Assembly (NCBI GenBank): GCA_004525335.1 | Contig: SPCL01000046.1 | Location: forward strand, 1 to 14,496 | Reading direction: 5' to 3' | Length of the DNA: 14,496 bases | From: Thermodesulfobacteriales bacterium | GTDB taxonomy: Bacteria > Desulfobacterota_D > UBA1144 > Nemesobacterales > UBA2774 | Translations under genes and position numbers: made by a program | Notes under the pieces: model-generated | Seen by the model: the letters and a program-made list of their open reading frames with translations, nothing else | Database searches by the model: none | What the model was told of the DNA's origin: nothing | Part shown: piece after piece, positions 1 to 7,017 of the stretch | How positions within the stretch are numbered: position 1 is the stretch's first letter | How the letters are laid out: each line of letters begins with the position of its first letter

Positions 1-1348
1 AAATGTAGACTGGGATGATGTACTTAAAGAGATAGCAAAGAAATCTAATCCACAGGTTTTCTTCTGGTTTTCACCGCTTAAGGCGGTTACTGAATCTGAA
101 AACTCTTTAGTACTGATGGCGAAAAACGAGTTTGACAGAGACTGGATTGAAAATCACTACCTAGAATTTATTGGCGACACTGTAAAGGAGATTTATGGCG
201 TCGATATAGAAGTAAAAATCATATCAGAAGATAGTGATCATGATCCAAAAGATATGGCTCAGTCTAAAAATCTTAACAAGCAAAAAGAGCGGAAATCCGA
301 TTTATTTACAGGCTTTTTGAGCCCGAACTATACTTTTAATAAGTTCATAGTCGGGCCGAGCAACCAATTTGCTCATGCAGCATCTACTGCAGTTGCAAGA
401 AAGCCCGGAGAAGCTTACAATCCGCTTTTTATTTACGGCGGAGTTGGGCTTGGGAAAACTCACCTTATTAACGCCATAGGTAACGAGGTCTTAAAATCAA
501 CTTCAAACATGGCCCGGGTGTGCTGTATATCTGCAGAGCACTTCACTAACCAGGTAATAAACAGCATTAGATCCAACAAGATGGAGGAGTTTAGAAACCG
601 CTATAGATTTGGATGTGATGTGCTCCTTATAGATGACATACAGTTTATTGCCGGTAAAGAGAGCACCCAGGAGGAGTTTTTCCACACCTTTAACGCACTA
701 TATGAATCCAAAAAACAGATTGTTCTGACGAGTGATAAATCTCCAAAAGACATGTCGTATTTAGAGGAAAGGCTCAGATCTAGATTTGAATGGGGTTTAA
801 TAACAGATATACAGCCTCCTGAGACTGAGACCAGGATTGCGATAATTAAAAATATTGCTGAAAGCCAGGGGATTGTGTTACCAAATGAGGTGGGGCTTTA
901 TATTGCAAAGAATACTACATCAAATATTAGAGAACTAGAGGGAGCTCTGACAAATATAATTGCTCATGCAAAATTGCTGAATGCGGAGATTTCTATTGAC
1001 CTCGCAAAAGAAGTATTAAAAAACATAGTAAAAAATCAGGATAATAGATTTGTCACTATAGAAAGTATACAGAGAGAAGTTGCAAATTTTTACGGAATGA
1101 GGGTTCAGGATTTAAAATCTGAGAGAAAGCAAAAAAGCATAGCTGTACCCAGACAAGTTACTATGTATTTAGCCCGCAGATACACAGGCGCTTCATATCC
1201 TGAAATAGGAGAAAAGTTTGGAGGCAAAGATCATTCTACAGTTATTCATGCAGTTAAAAAAATCGAAAAACTTTTAGGAAACGACCATTCACTAACAAAC
1301 ACTGTGGATTCTTTATCAAGAAAAATCGAAACTCTAATGAGTGGATAA
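1..1348 (+). CDS. dnaA: Chromosomal replication initiator DnaA (5' end cut by the window edge)
   Basis: DnaA is the AAA+ ATPase that binds DnaA boxes, melts the origin and recruits the helicase. The frame is open from base 2 with no stop. The 38 residues before the first ATG (116) are plainly DnaA domain I (WDDVLKEI, then FFWFSPLKAV), so 116 is not the true start and only a few N-terminal residues are missing. About 448 residues are visible, close to the usual length. In visible-fragment numbering, a variable linker (domain II) follows domain I, then the AAA+ core with Walker A GGVGLGKT (146-153), Walker B LIDDIQF (209-215) and the arginine-finger segment ERLRSRFEWGL. Domain IV ends with the DNA-binding signature GGKDHSTVIHAVKKIE. 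The stop codon lies inside a near-consensus DnaA box, and dnaN follows in the same direction across the probable origin. Identification is certain; the exact start is outside the window. Confidence 0.98.
   Translation, partial: NVDWDDVLKEIAKKSNPQVFFWFSPLKAVTESENSLVLMAKNEFDRDWIENHYLEFIGDTVKEIYGVDIEVKIISEDSDHDPKDMAQSKNLNKQKERKSDLFTGFLSPNYTFNKFIVGPSNQFAHAASTAVARKPGEAYNPLFIYGGVGLGKTHLINAIGNEVLKSTSNMARVCCISAEHFTNQVINSIRSNKMEEFRNRYRFGCDVLLIDDIQFIAGKESTQEEFFHTFNALYESKKQIVLTSDKSPKDMSYLEERLRSRFEWGLITDIQPPETETRIAIIKNIAESQGIVLPNEVGLYIAKNTTSNIRELEGALTNIIAHAKLLNAEISIDLAKEVLKNIVKNQDNRFVTIESIQREVANFYGMRVQDLKSERKQKSIAVPRQVTMYLARRYTGASYPEIGEKFGGKDHSTVIHAVKKIEKLLGNDHSLTNTVDSLSRKIETLMSG
1340..1348 (-). promoter_or_regulatory. 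DnaA box overlapping the dnaA stop codon
   Basis: The plus strand reads AGTGGATAA, one mismatch from the reverse complement of TTATCCACA. Its last three bases are the dnaA stop codon. Conservation of the C-terminal codons could explain it by chance, so it is weaker than the next two boxes. Confidence 0.6.
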
Positions 1349-1374
1349 ACAGTGCAGAACTATGTGTGTGCTTT

Positions 1375-1383
1375 TGTGGATAA
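1375..1383 (-). promoter_or_regulatory. Consensus DnaA box
   Basis: The plus strand reads TGTGGATAA, an exact match to the reverse complement of the strong DnaA box TTATCCACA. It lies 27 bp past the dnaA stop and 30 bp before the next exact box in the same orientation. Confidence 0.9.
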
Positions 1384-1413
1384 AAAGTTAAAAGGTGTAT
1401 ATTATTAAGTCCC

Positions 1414-1422
1414 TGTGGATAA
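1414..1422 (-). promoter_or_regulatory. Consensus DnaA box
   Basis: A second exact TGTGGATAA. Its start is 39 bp from the start of the previous box, in the same orientation. The 86 bp from here to the plus-strand box contain only degenerate matches. Confidence 0.9.
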
Positions 1423-1508
1423 GAGTTAATAAATGACAACAAACATCAACATGTCTATCAACACAAAAAACAGCGCCTATCGCTTTAATTACGGGGCAAA
1501 GAGGGTAT

Positions 1509-1517
1509 TTGTCCACA
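1509..1517 (+). promoter_or_regulatory. DnaA box next to the unwinding element
   Basis: TTGTCCACA, one mismatch from TTATCCACA, in the orientation opposite to the other boxes and pointing toward the trinucleotide run. A degenerate half-match ending in TCACA (1517-1525) directly follows, then four bases (TGCC) and the trio run. DnaA loaded here would be placed to extend onto the trios. Confidence 0.8.
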
Positions 1518-1529
1518 AATTCACATGCC

Positions 1530-1547
1530 CTACTATTATTACTACTA
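1530..1547 (+). promoter_or_regulatory. DnaA-trio run (single-strand DnaA binding element)
   Basis: Six trinucleotides in register: CTA CTA TTA TTA CTA CTA. On the complementary strand read 3' to 5' this is GAT GAT AAT AAT GAT GAT, which fits the published DnaA-trio consensus 3'-(G/A)A(T/A)-5'. It starts 12 bp after the plus-strand DnaA box and is preceded by a GC patch (TGCC), matching the spacing logic of known basal unwinding systems. The pattern is seen directly; binding is inferred from the family. Confidence 0.85.
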
Positions 1548-1578
1548 TATATAAGAATAATCTTTAATATTATAGAAA
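1548..1578. other. AT-rich DNA unwinding element
   Basis: Nearly pure A/T sequence (TATATAAG at its left end, TTTAATATTATAG further right) directly after the DnaA-trios and before the dnaN Shine-Dalgarno. This is where the origin duplex would be expected to open first. A dnaN -10 element may also lie here. Confidence 0.7.
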
Positions 1579-1591
1579 CAGGAGTAGTTAT

Positions 1592-2692
1592 ATGAAATTT
1601 AAAACCCAGGTACAGGATTTCTCACTAAAGTTAGGCTTGGTTCAAGGGATTTCAGAAAGGCGTGCAACTATGCCTGTTCTCTCTCATGTTCTAATTACTT
1701 TGAAAAATAACAAGATTGAAATTTCAGCTACCGATCTCGAGACAACCATGAGTACTTGGTGTGATGCAGAGGTTCAAAAAGAAGGCAGTTTAGCAATTCC
1801 GGCAAGAAAACTATATGAGATCGTTAAAGAGCTCCCGGATGGCCAAATTGAGATTGAAGAAATAGGGAATCACTGGGTTGAAATCAGAAGCTCCTCTGCA
1901 AACTTTAAGATTGCAGGGCTTCCGAGCGAGGATTTTCCAATTATCCCTGAGCTTCATTCAGATAATTTATTTAGCGTAGAGAGCTTTTTAATAGAGGACA
2001 TGATATCCAAAACAATCTTTGCAGTTTCTCCGGATGAGCTGAGAAGAAATCTTGCAGGTATATTTTTTGAAGTGTCTAGCGAGAAAAACTTGAGGCTTGT
2101 GGCTACAGACGGGCATCGTTTATCGCTTGTAGAAAAGAAGATTGATGGTGGGGTTAAATTCGATAAGGGGTTCGTAGTTCCCAAAAAGGGAGTGGCTGAG
2201 CTTAGAAAGGTTTTAAGATTATCTGAAACAGTTAGGATCGGTGTTGGGGACAACTTCTTTATGGCAGAGGGTGAGAATATAGTTCTTATAGCAAGGCTCA
2301 TAGACGCTGATTTCCCAGACTATAAGCAAGTAACCCCAGAGGTAACTAAAGTAACAATTAAGATAGGCAGGGATGAGCTCTTAAGCGCCTTAAAAAGAGT
2401 TTCGATTCTTTCTTCAGAAAAAACTAGAAGCGTAAAACTTAATATTGAAAAAGATGTAATGACCCTGGCTTCAGTTTCGCCTGAATTTGGCGAGGCTAAA
2501 GAATCTATTGCTCTAGAGTATTCAGGAGAACCTGCTGAGCTTGGATTTAATGCTAGGTATCTTATGGATGTACTAGAGGCGATTACACAGGAAAAAGTTC
2601 AAATCGGGCTTATTGATGAGCTTAGCCCGGCTGTGATCAAGCCGGATGACGACGAAGTTTATATCTCTGTAATTATGCCTATGAGGGTATAG
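1592..2692 (+). CDS. dnaN: DNA polymerase III beta subunit (sliding clamp)
   Basis: The beta clamp forms a homodimeric ring around DNA and tethers polymerase III and other repair and replication proteins. The product is 366 residues, the normal family length for three tandem clamp folds. Family landmarks are visible: the early RRATMPVLSHVLI segment, the middle-domain DELRRNLAGIFFE and LRLVATDGHRLSLVE, and the C-terminal VIMPMRV ending, which forms part of the partner-binding pocket. An AGGAG Shine-Dalgarno (1580-1584) sits 7 bases before the ATG, so the start is well supported. It follows dnaA across oriC in the same direction, the classic dnaA-dnaN order. Nothing looks broken or unusual. Confidence 0.98.
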   Translation: MKFKTQVQDFSLKLGLVQGISERRATMPVLSHVLITLKNNKIEISATDLETTMSTWCDAEVQKEGSLAIPARKLYEIVKELPDGQIEIEEIGNHWVEIRSSSANFKIAGLPSEDFPIIPELHSDNLFSVESFLIEDMISKTIFAVSPDELRRNLAGIFFEVSSEKNLRLVATDGHRLSLVEKKIDGGVKFDKGFVVPKKGVAELRKVLRLSETVRIGVGDNFFMAEGENIVLIARLIDADFPDYKQVTPEVTKVTIKIGRDELLSALKRVSILSSEKTRSVKLNIEKDVMTLASVSPEFGEAKESIALEYSGEPAELGFNARYLMDVLEAITQEKVQIGLIDELSPAVIKPDDDEVYISVIMPMRV

Positions 2693-2812
2693 TTTTATTT
2701 CTTTTCATTTCCAAAACTTTCATTTCCAAAACATGGCATCCTTTATATTAGTCCGGAATTGAATTGGAAAATAAACTTTTTATTAGCCTTAACTAATAGT
2801 AACTTTTAATAT
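2693..2812. other. Intergenic region between dnaN and comF
   Basis: AT-rich, no gene. It holds a 15-bp tandem duplication (2703-2732) and a 6-bp inverted repeat TATTAG/CTAATA with loop CCTTAA (2781-2798), 14 bases before the comF start. I saw no convincing promoter or GC-rich terminator hairpin. Confidence 0.5.
2703..2732 (+). repeat. Perfect 15-bp tandem duplication
   Basis: TTTCATTTCCAAAAC occurs twice head to tail (2703-2717 and 2718-2732) with no mismatch, just after dnaN. The lack of divergence suggests a recent slippage duplication. No function is evident. Confidence 0.9.
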
Positions 2813-3550
2813 ATGCTCGATATCTTATTCCCCAAAGTCTGTCCTTCCTGCGGTAAAGCATCACTTAAAAATGAAAAGCTTTGTAAGTCATGCTTAAGCG
2901 ATATAAGGTTCATTAATAATTGGAGTTTTTGTGGTAAATGTGGAGTTCCGTTTGGATTCTTTAACAATCAGGCTAAGCATGATTCAGAGCTGGAATCAGA
3001 GAATACAAACAATCTCTTTAGTAAATGTATTAAAGGTAACTATAGTTTTGAGAAGGCGCGCTCAATTGCCATTTATGAGGGCAGCATCAGAGATCTTATA
3101 ATAAGCTTTAAGTACGAAGGAAAGCTAAGTTATGGGGAGCTTCTCTTGGAGATTTTAAAAACTAATTTCCCCGACGATTTAGATGAGTTTGATTCCGTAG
3201 TGCCGGTTCCTTTACACATAGATAAATTAAGACATAGGGAATATAACCAATCAGTAATTCTCGCAAGCGGGATTGCAAAATATAAAGGAGTCCAATGTGA
3301 CTTATTTGGACTTAAGAGGACAAGGGATACAATCCCACAGATAGAAATTAGAGATGAGGGTGAGAGAAGAATCAACGTAAGGGGAGCTTTTTCGGTTGCA
3401 ACAGATAAGAGCTATAAGGAGAAGTCAGTATTATTAGTAGACGATGTGTTTACAACGGGCTCAACCAGTGATGAGTGTTCTAAAATGCTACTTAAATCAG
3501 GGGCATACAAAGTTCAAGTACTCACTCTTACAAGGGCTCGGGCTATGTAG
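2813..3550 (+). CDS. comF: ComF-family phosphoribosyltransferase-like protein
   Basis: ComF (ComFC/GntX) proteins join an N-terminal zinc finger to a type I phosphoribosyltransferase fold. They are needed for DNA uptake in several naturally transformable bacteria, though the exact reaction is unclear. The 245-residue product shows cysteine pairs C10/C13 and C24/C27 plus CxxC at C40/C43, the typical early zinc ribbon. Next come VVPVPLH (129-135) and REYNQS (142-147), then the PRPP-binding loop LLVDDVFTTGST (207-218). The N-terminus MLDILFPKVCPSC is typical of the family and supports this ATG, although no good Shine-Dalgarno precedes it. It lies 120 bp after dnaN and 68 bp before the secretion genes, in the same direction. 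Family assignment is firm; a competence role here is inference. Confidence 0.92.
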   Translation: MLDILFPKVCPSCGKASLKNEKLCKSCLSDIRFINNWSFCGKCGVPFGFFNNQAKHDSELESENTNNLFSKCIKGNYSFEKARSIAIYEGSIRDLIISFKYEGKLSYGELLLEILKTNFPDDLDEFDSVVPVPLHIDKLRHREYNQSVILASGIAKYKGVQCDLFGLKRTRDTIPQIEIRDEGERRINVRGAFSVATDKSYKEKSVLLVDDVFTTGSTSDECSKMLLKSGAYKVQVLTLTRARAM

Positions 3551-3618
3551 TTTTATTTGACTTTAAACCACCTTTAATTTAGAGTTAAACTATAAAGATT
3601 AAGTAGATTACTTAAAAT

Positions 3619-5118
3619 ATGTACGGAAAATTTGTTGGGCTAGATATAGGTAGTAAAGATATAAAAATCTCCCTAATTAAGAGAGGATTAAGGGATGTCC
3701 AATTGCTACAAACAATTAGGACGGAAATCTCCTCTTCTCCCGAAGGAGACTCTGATTCACTATCTGAAGTATTTAAGGCTTATTCTCTTCCCAAGGGCGA
3801 TATAGCAGCCTCTATTGTTCAAAGCCCAACTTCCATAAGAGTTGTGAATTTCCCCTTTTCAGATCCTAAGAAGATAGATCAGGTTTATGAATACGAGCTT
3901 GAGAACCTTGCAACCTTTGATCCTAGGGCAAAAATACACGGTTATCACCTTGTCAAAAATGGAGCAGGAAGTGAGGCGTTAGTATGCGTTTTTGAAAAAA
4001 ACCACGTGTCTGAATTAATTGGATCTTTCAATGAACATGGAATAGATCCAAAAATAATCACTTACACACCACTGGCCTTTAGCGCTCTTAATGAATTTCT
4101 TTCTAGTGAGAGGCCACTGCTGCTTATAGATCTTGGCGATAGTGAAATTAGCTACATATTATTTGATGAAAATGGAATCAGGCGAGTCAGATCTTCAACC
4201 AAGTCTGTTGAGATGTTTCTAAATAAACTCAATCAGATCGGAGAGATGGATTATTACCAGGATTTTAGCCAATTAGTTATTGGTAACCAAGATGGATCTA
4301 ACTTAGAAGAGTGTTTTGCGCCTATACTTAGTGAAATTAAAAAGACTGTTCAGTTTTTTGAGCTTGAAGTTAAAGTGAAAATCAAGACTATTGAAATTTC
4401 AGGCTCTTTATCGCTTATAAGGGGTATGGGTGATTTTCTTAAAGATACGCTTAATAAAGATGTGAAAAAAATATATATTCCTGATCTTGGCGCTGATAAA
4501 TCTTCATTGTATGCAAAGTCTTATGCGTTAGCACTATATGGAAGTTCTTTTAAAAACGGATATTTAAATTTCAGAAAGGATGAATTTAAATACTCAGGTG
4601 TAGACAATGAGTTCAGAAAGGTATTGATGGTCCCCGGCATATTGTTAGGGATATTAATACTGTTTCTTATATATACTTCAGCTTCTTCATACTACGAGCT
4701 TAAGAACAACGTGGATAATATAGAAGCTCAAATAGCTCAGGTGGTTAAAGATACGTTCCCTGAGGTAAAAGTAATTCCGAAACCAATACTATATATGCAA
4801 AGTGAGGTTGGAAAGGTAAGAGAAAAACTTGATTTGATAGAAGGAGTACAGGGCGGTCAAACGCCGCTTGATGCTTTGAGAGATATTTCAAGCAGTTTGC
4901 CTGAAAGCCTTCAGTTGACAGTTAATGATATTAAGTTTGAAAGCGCAGATAAAATAAAGATACAGGGCGTATGCGGATCATATCAGGAAGTTGCAGAGAT
5001 AGAAGAAGCTCTAGAAAAGTCCGGTATGTTTGAGACGGTTACCAGAGACCAAACTGGCAATGCTCAGGACGGTAAAACAAAATTTGAGATATCGGTAGTA
5101 CTAAAATCAAAGGCTTAA
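3619..5118 (+). CDS. gspL: Type II secretion system inner-membrane protein GspL-like (PilM-PilN-like architecture)
   Basis: GspL links the cytoplasmic secretion ATPase GspE to the inner-membrane platform. The 499-residue product begins with an actin-like fold: FVGLDIGSKDIK (6-17) as phosphate-1 motif and LLLIDLGDSE (167-176) as phosphate-2 motif. NFRKDEF (317-323) resembles the N-L-R-x-G-E-F segment that precedes the membrane span in GspL. One transmembrane helix follows (about 335-354), then a short coiled region and a C-terminal ferredoxin-like domain (about 415-499) starting at LPESLQLTVNDIK, as in PilN/GspL. It is longer than many GspL proteins. Two bases separate it from gspM. The start lacks a clear Shine-Dalgarno. 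A type IV pilus PilM-PilN fusion is the main alternative, but the GspM and GspN neighbours favour type II secretion. Confidence 0.85.
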   Translation: MYGKFVGLDIGSKDIKISLIKRGLRDVQLLQTIRTEISSSPEGDSDSLSEVFKAYSLPKGDIAASIVQSPTSIRVVNFPFSDPKKIDQVYEYELENLATFDPRAKIHGYHLVKNGAGSEALVCVFEKNHVSELIGSFNEHGIDPKIITYTPLAFSALNEFLSSERPLLLIDLGDSEISYILFDENGIRRVRSSTKSVEMFLNKLNQIGEMDYYQDFSQLVIGNQDGSNLEECFAPILSEIKKTVQFFELEVKVKIKTIEISGSLSLIRGMGDFLKDTLNKDVKKIYIPDLGADKSSLYAKSYALALYGSSFKNGYLNFRKDEFKYSGVDNEFRKVLMVPGILLGILILFLIYTSASSYYELKNNVDNIEAQIAQVVKDTFPEVKVIPKPILYMQSEVGKVREKLDLIEGVQGGQTPLDALRDISSSLPESLQLTVNDIKFESADKIKIQGVCGSYQEVAEIEEALEKSGMFETVTRDQTGNAQDGKTKFEISVVLKSKA

Positions 5119-5120
5119 TT

Positions 5121-5717
5121 ATGGATAAAGATTCTATAAAACAGAAAATTCAAGAACTTATCGAAAAAGCTCGTGAGAAATTTGATGCTCTAATTGCAAC
5201 TGAGAGAGACAGAAGAGCTCTTTTTTTAGGCAGCACAGCAATAATAGTTATAGTTATCTATCTTGTTTTTCACTCATATTCTTCAGGAGTTGATAGTTTG
5301 CAGAAAAGATCAGTTCAGCTTGAAAAAGAGCTTCAAGAAGTAAAAGCTCTAAAAGCCGAGTATGAAGATTCGCAAACGAAGATTGCCGAGTTATCTAGTA
5401 AAATAACGAAAGAAAACGAAGACCTTATTTCCGTAGTAGAAAAAATACTCTTGAATGAGGAACTCGATAGAAAGAATTTTTCGATTAGAGATGTGAATTC
5501 TAGATCAAATTCTGATGAAGACTTTTATGAGGAAAAAAGTGTAGATGTCGAATTAAATAAGTTATCGCTAAACTCTTTAGTGGATATTTTATACAAACTT
5601 CAAAATAAACCCTCACTTAAAGTTTCAAATTTAAATATAAGCACAAAATCTGGCAAATCTGATTCGACGAAAGTGAAACTTCGCGTGTCCACATATGAGT
5701 TCAAACAGGTTAGCTAA
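5121..5717 (+). CDS. gspM: Type II secretion system protein GspM-like
   Basis: GspM is a small bitopic inner-membrane protein that partners GspL in the secretion platform. The 198-residue product has the expected plan: a charged cytoplasmic N-terminus with the ATERDRRALFLG segment (26-37) that resembles the family's S-x-R-E-R-R lead-in, one transmembrane helix (about 36-50), a long coiled coil (about 57-105), and a small C-terminal domain (about 130-198) of ferredoxin-like size. AAAGG (5109-5113), 7 bases before the ATG, serves as ribosome binding site inside the end of gspL, so translation is probably coupled. Sequence conservation is low in this family, so the call rests on architecture and position. 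A PilO-type protein is the alternative. Confidence 0.78.
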   Translation: MDKDSIKQKIQELIEKAREKFDALIATERDRRALFLGSTAIIVIVIYLVFHSYSSGVDSLQKRSVQLEKELQEVKALKAEYEDSQTKIAELSSKITKENEDLISVVEKILLNEELDRKNFSIRDVNSRSNSDEDFYEEKSVDVELNKLSLNSLVDILYKLQNKPSLKVSNLNISTKSGKSDSTKVKLRVSTYEFKQVS

Positions 5718-5718
5718 T

Positions 5719-6615
5719 ATGAAAGAGAAAATAAGAAATTATAAACATATAGTACCGTTATCATACGTCTCCTTTTTTGTTATAGCTTTTTTTGTATTTT
5801 TAATTCTCACTTTCCCAGGCGATATAGTTAAACAACGAATCATCTCTGAAATACAAAACAGCACGCCTTATAAAGTTGATATCAAAACCGCCGATGTCTC
5901 CCCCTTGCTAAATATAAATCTAAAAAACGTCACTATACATAAATCCCAAAATCAATTTTTAGAACTAGATTCTATAACTATTAAACCTTCGATATTCTCA
6001 GTCTTTTCTGATTCACCTAAAATTCCTTTTACAGCCAAGCTGCATGGAGGAGAAATTGAGGGAGCTGTTAGAGTCAGCAAAGGGAATAATAAAATAGAAG
6101 AGATAAAAGTGGATATAAAAAATTTGAAAGTCGATGGAATTCCTGATCTTCTTTCAGAAGAGGGGAAGGCAGAAATGCTTATTCACGGCAGACTCAATGG
6201 CAACTTGTTTGTTCAGTTTCTTCCAAATCCAAATGGTGAATTTAACTTTGTGGTAGAAGGGCTTGAGTTGGACAACCTCAAAGTAAAAGGTATGAAGCTC
6301 CCCTCGTTAACTAATCTTACATCAAGGTTTAATGGTAAAATTGTTGACGAGCTTACAAATATTGACGAGTTAAGTGTTAAGGGCGAGGGAATTGATTTGC
6401 AGATTACAGGCAGTACACCACTTCTATGGGAGATGTCTGAAGGCGGTATTTTAGATTTGGGATATCGAGTTGAAATAACCGATAATGACCTTGTTAAATA
6501 CAAGACTTTTTTAGCACCCTATTTAGCCCAACATAAGGACGGAAGCCTGGGTGGCAAAATATTAGGCACCGTAATGAACCCCAGATTTGAAAAAGGGTCA
6601 ATAAAGAGATTCTAG
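5719..6615 (+). CDS. gspN: Type II secretion system protein GspN-like
   Basis: GspN is an accessory inner-membrane protein of some type II systems with a large periplasmic AsmA/LEA-like beta-rich domain; its precise role is unsettled. The product (298 residues from this start) has one N-terminal transmembrane helix (about 12-32), then TFPGDIVKQRIISEI and beta-strand-rich sequence such as VDIKTADVSPLLNINLKNV, typical of deltaproteobacterial/Leptospira-type GspN. The C-terminal part has GSLGGKILGTVMNPRF, which resembles a conserved family ending. I prefer ATG 5719 over the in-frame ATG 5695, which overlaps gspM by 23 bases and lacks a ribosome binding site. ATG 5719 lies one base after the gspM stop with ACAGG 9 bases upstream. 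Position after gspL-gspM strongly supports the call. Confidence 0.82.
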   Translation: MKEKIRNYKHIVPLSYVSFFVIAFFVFLILTFPGDIVKQRIISEIQNSTPYKVDIKTADVSPLLNINLKNVTIHKSQNQFLELDSITIKPSIFSVFSDSPKIPFTAKLHGGEIEGAVRVSKGNNKIEEIKVDIKNLKVDGIPDLLSEEGKAEMLIHGRLNGNLFVQFLPNPNGEFNFVVEGLELDNLKVKGMKLPSLTNLTSRFNGKIVDELTNIDELSVKGEGIDLQITGSTPLLWEMSEGGILDLGYRVEITDNDLVKYKTFLAPYLAQHKDGSLGGKILGTVMNPRFEKGSIKRF

Positions 6616-6629
6616 TTATATAGCTCTTT

Positions 6630-6634
6630 AAGGA
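6630..6634 (+). promoter_or_regulatory. Shine-Dalgarno that fixes the TTG start of the cupin gene
   Basis: AAGGA lies 9 bases before TTG 6644. A stop codon in the same frame at 6629-6631 leaves TTG as the only plausible initiation codon, since no ATG or GTG lies between. Confidence 0.75.
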
Positions 6635-6643
6635 ATATTTGTT

Positions 6644-6910
6644 TTGAATGGACAAGAATTAGAAGCACAGCTTATAAGTGATGGTTTTTCTGGCATATTT
6701 GTACACCGAGATTCTCCCAATGCATTCTACCCTGAGCACACCCACTGTGGCATAACAGCACATATTATTTTAGAAGGTGATATCACAGTAACATCAGAAG
6801 GGCAAACTGTTACGTATAAAACGGGTGACAGATTTGATGTTCCTTCTGGTGAAGTTCATTCGGCAAGTATAGGGCCAAACGGCTGCCGATATATGATTGG
6901 TGAAAAGTAG
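6644..6910 (+). CDS. Small single-domain cupin protein
   Basis: An 88-residue beta-barrel of the cupin superfamily. Both metal-binding motifs are recognisable. Motif 1 has the histidines of YPEHTH (H32, H34) and a later E44-G45. Motif 2 is GDRFDVPSGEVH (61-72), which matches G(x)5PxGxxH with H72 as the third histidine. A bound metal is therefore likely. Single-domain cupins of this kind act in detoxification, sugar or small-molecule enzymes and sensing, and the substrate cannot be read from sequence. The gene starts at TTG with AAGGA 9 bases upstream. It lies 28 bp after gspN in the same direction and may be read from the same transcript. No signal peptide is seen, so it is probably cytoplasmic. 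Confidence 0.85.
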   Translation: MNGQELEAQLISDGFSGIFVHRDSPNAFYPEHTHCGITAHIILEGDITVTSEGQTVTYKTGDRFDVPSGEVHSASIGPNGCRYMIGEK

Positions 6911-7017
6911 TAAGGCCGTTCTAGCTTAACATTTCCTCTAGCAAATCTTGCGCCTTGGTTCCTAAATATTAACAGTTTTAATGTCTAGTTTGTGATATTC
7001 TTTTTATGGGTGATATC

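Larger units (their letters stand above)
1340..1578. other. oriC: Probable chromosomal replication origin (oriC)
   Basis: The dnaA-dnaN gap is a common oriC position in bacteria. It contains four consensus or one-mismatch DnaA boxes, three read on the minus strand (1340-1348, 1375-1383, 1414-1422) and one on the plus strand (1509-1517). They are followed by a short GC patch, a run of six TA-ending trinucleotides and an AT-rich stretch up to the dnaN ribosome binding site. This order (box, GC patch, DnaA-trios, AT-rich DNA) is the basal unwinding layout described for Bacillus subtilis. All elements are visible in the sequence; origin function is inferred. A dnaN promoter probably lies in the same segment, but I could not pick one with confidence. 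Confidence 0.88.

Noticed and set aside
1455..1463. CTATCAACA as a further DnaA box in oriC
   Set aside because: Two mismatches to TTATCCACA, including a central position, and AT-rich DNA gives such matches often.
1954..2301. Open frame on the minus strand inside dnaN
   Set aside because: Serine/proline-rich low-complexity shadow of a conserved gene, with no family resemblance.
5695..5718. Upstream ATG 5695 as the gspN start
   Set aside because: It overlaps gspM by 23 bases and has no ribosome binding site, while ATG 5719 directly follows the gspM stop with ACAGG 9 bases before it.
6911..7005. Terminator or small gene between the cupin and the DUF151 gene
   Set aside because: No stem longer than 5 bp with a reasonable loop and no open frame; only a possible -35 was seen.
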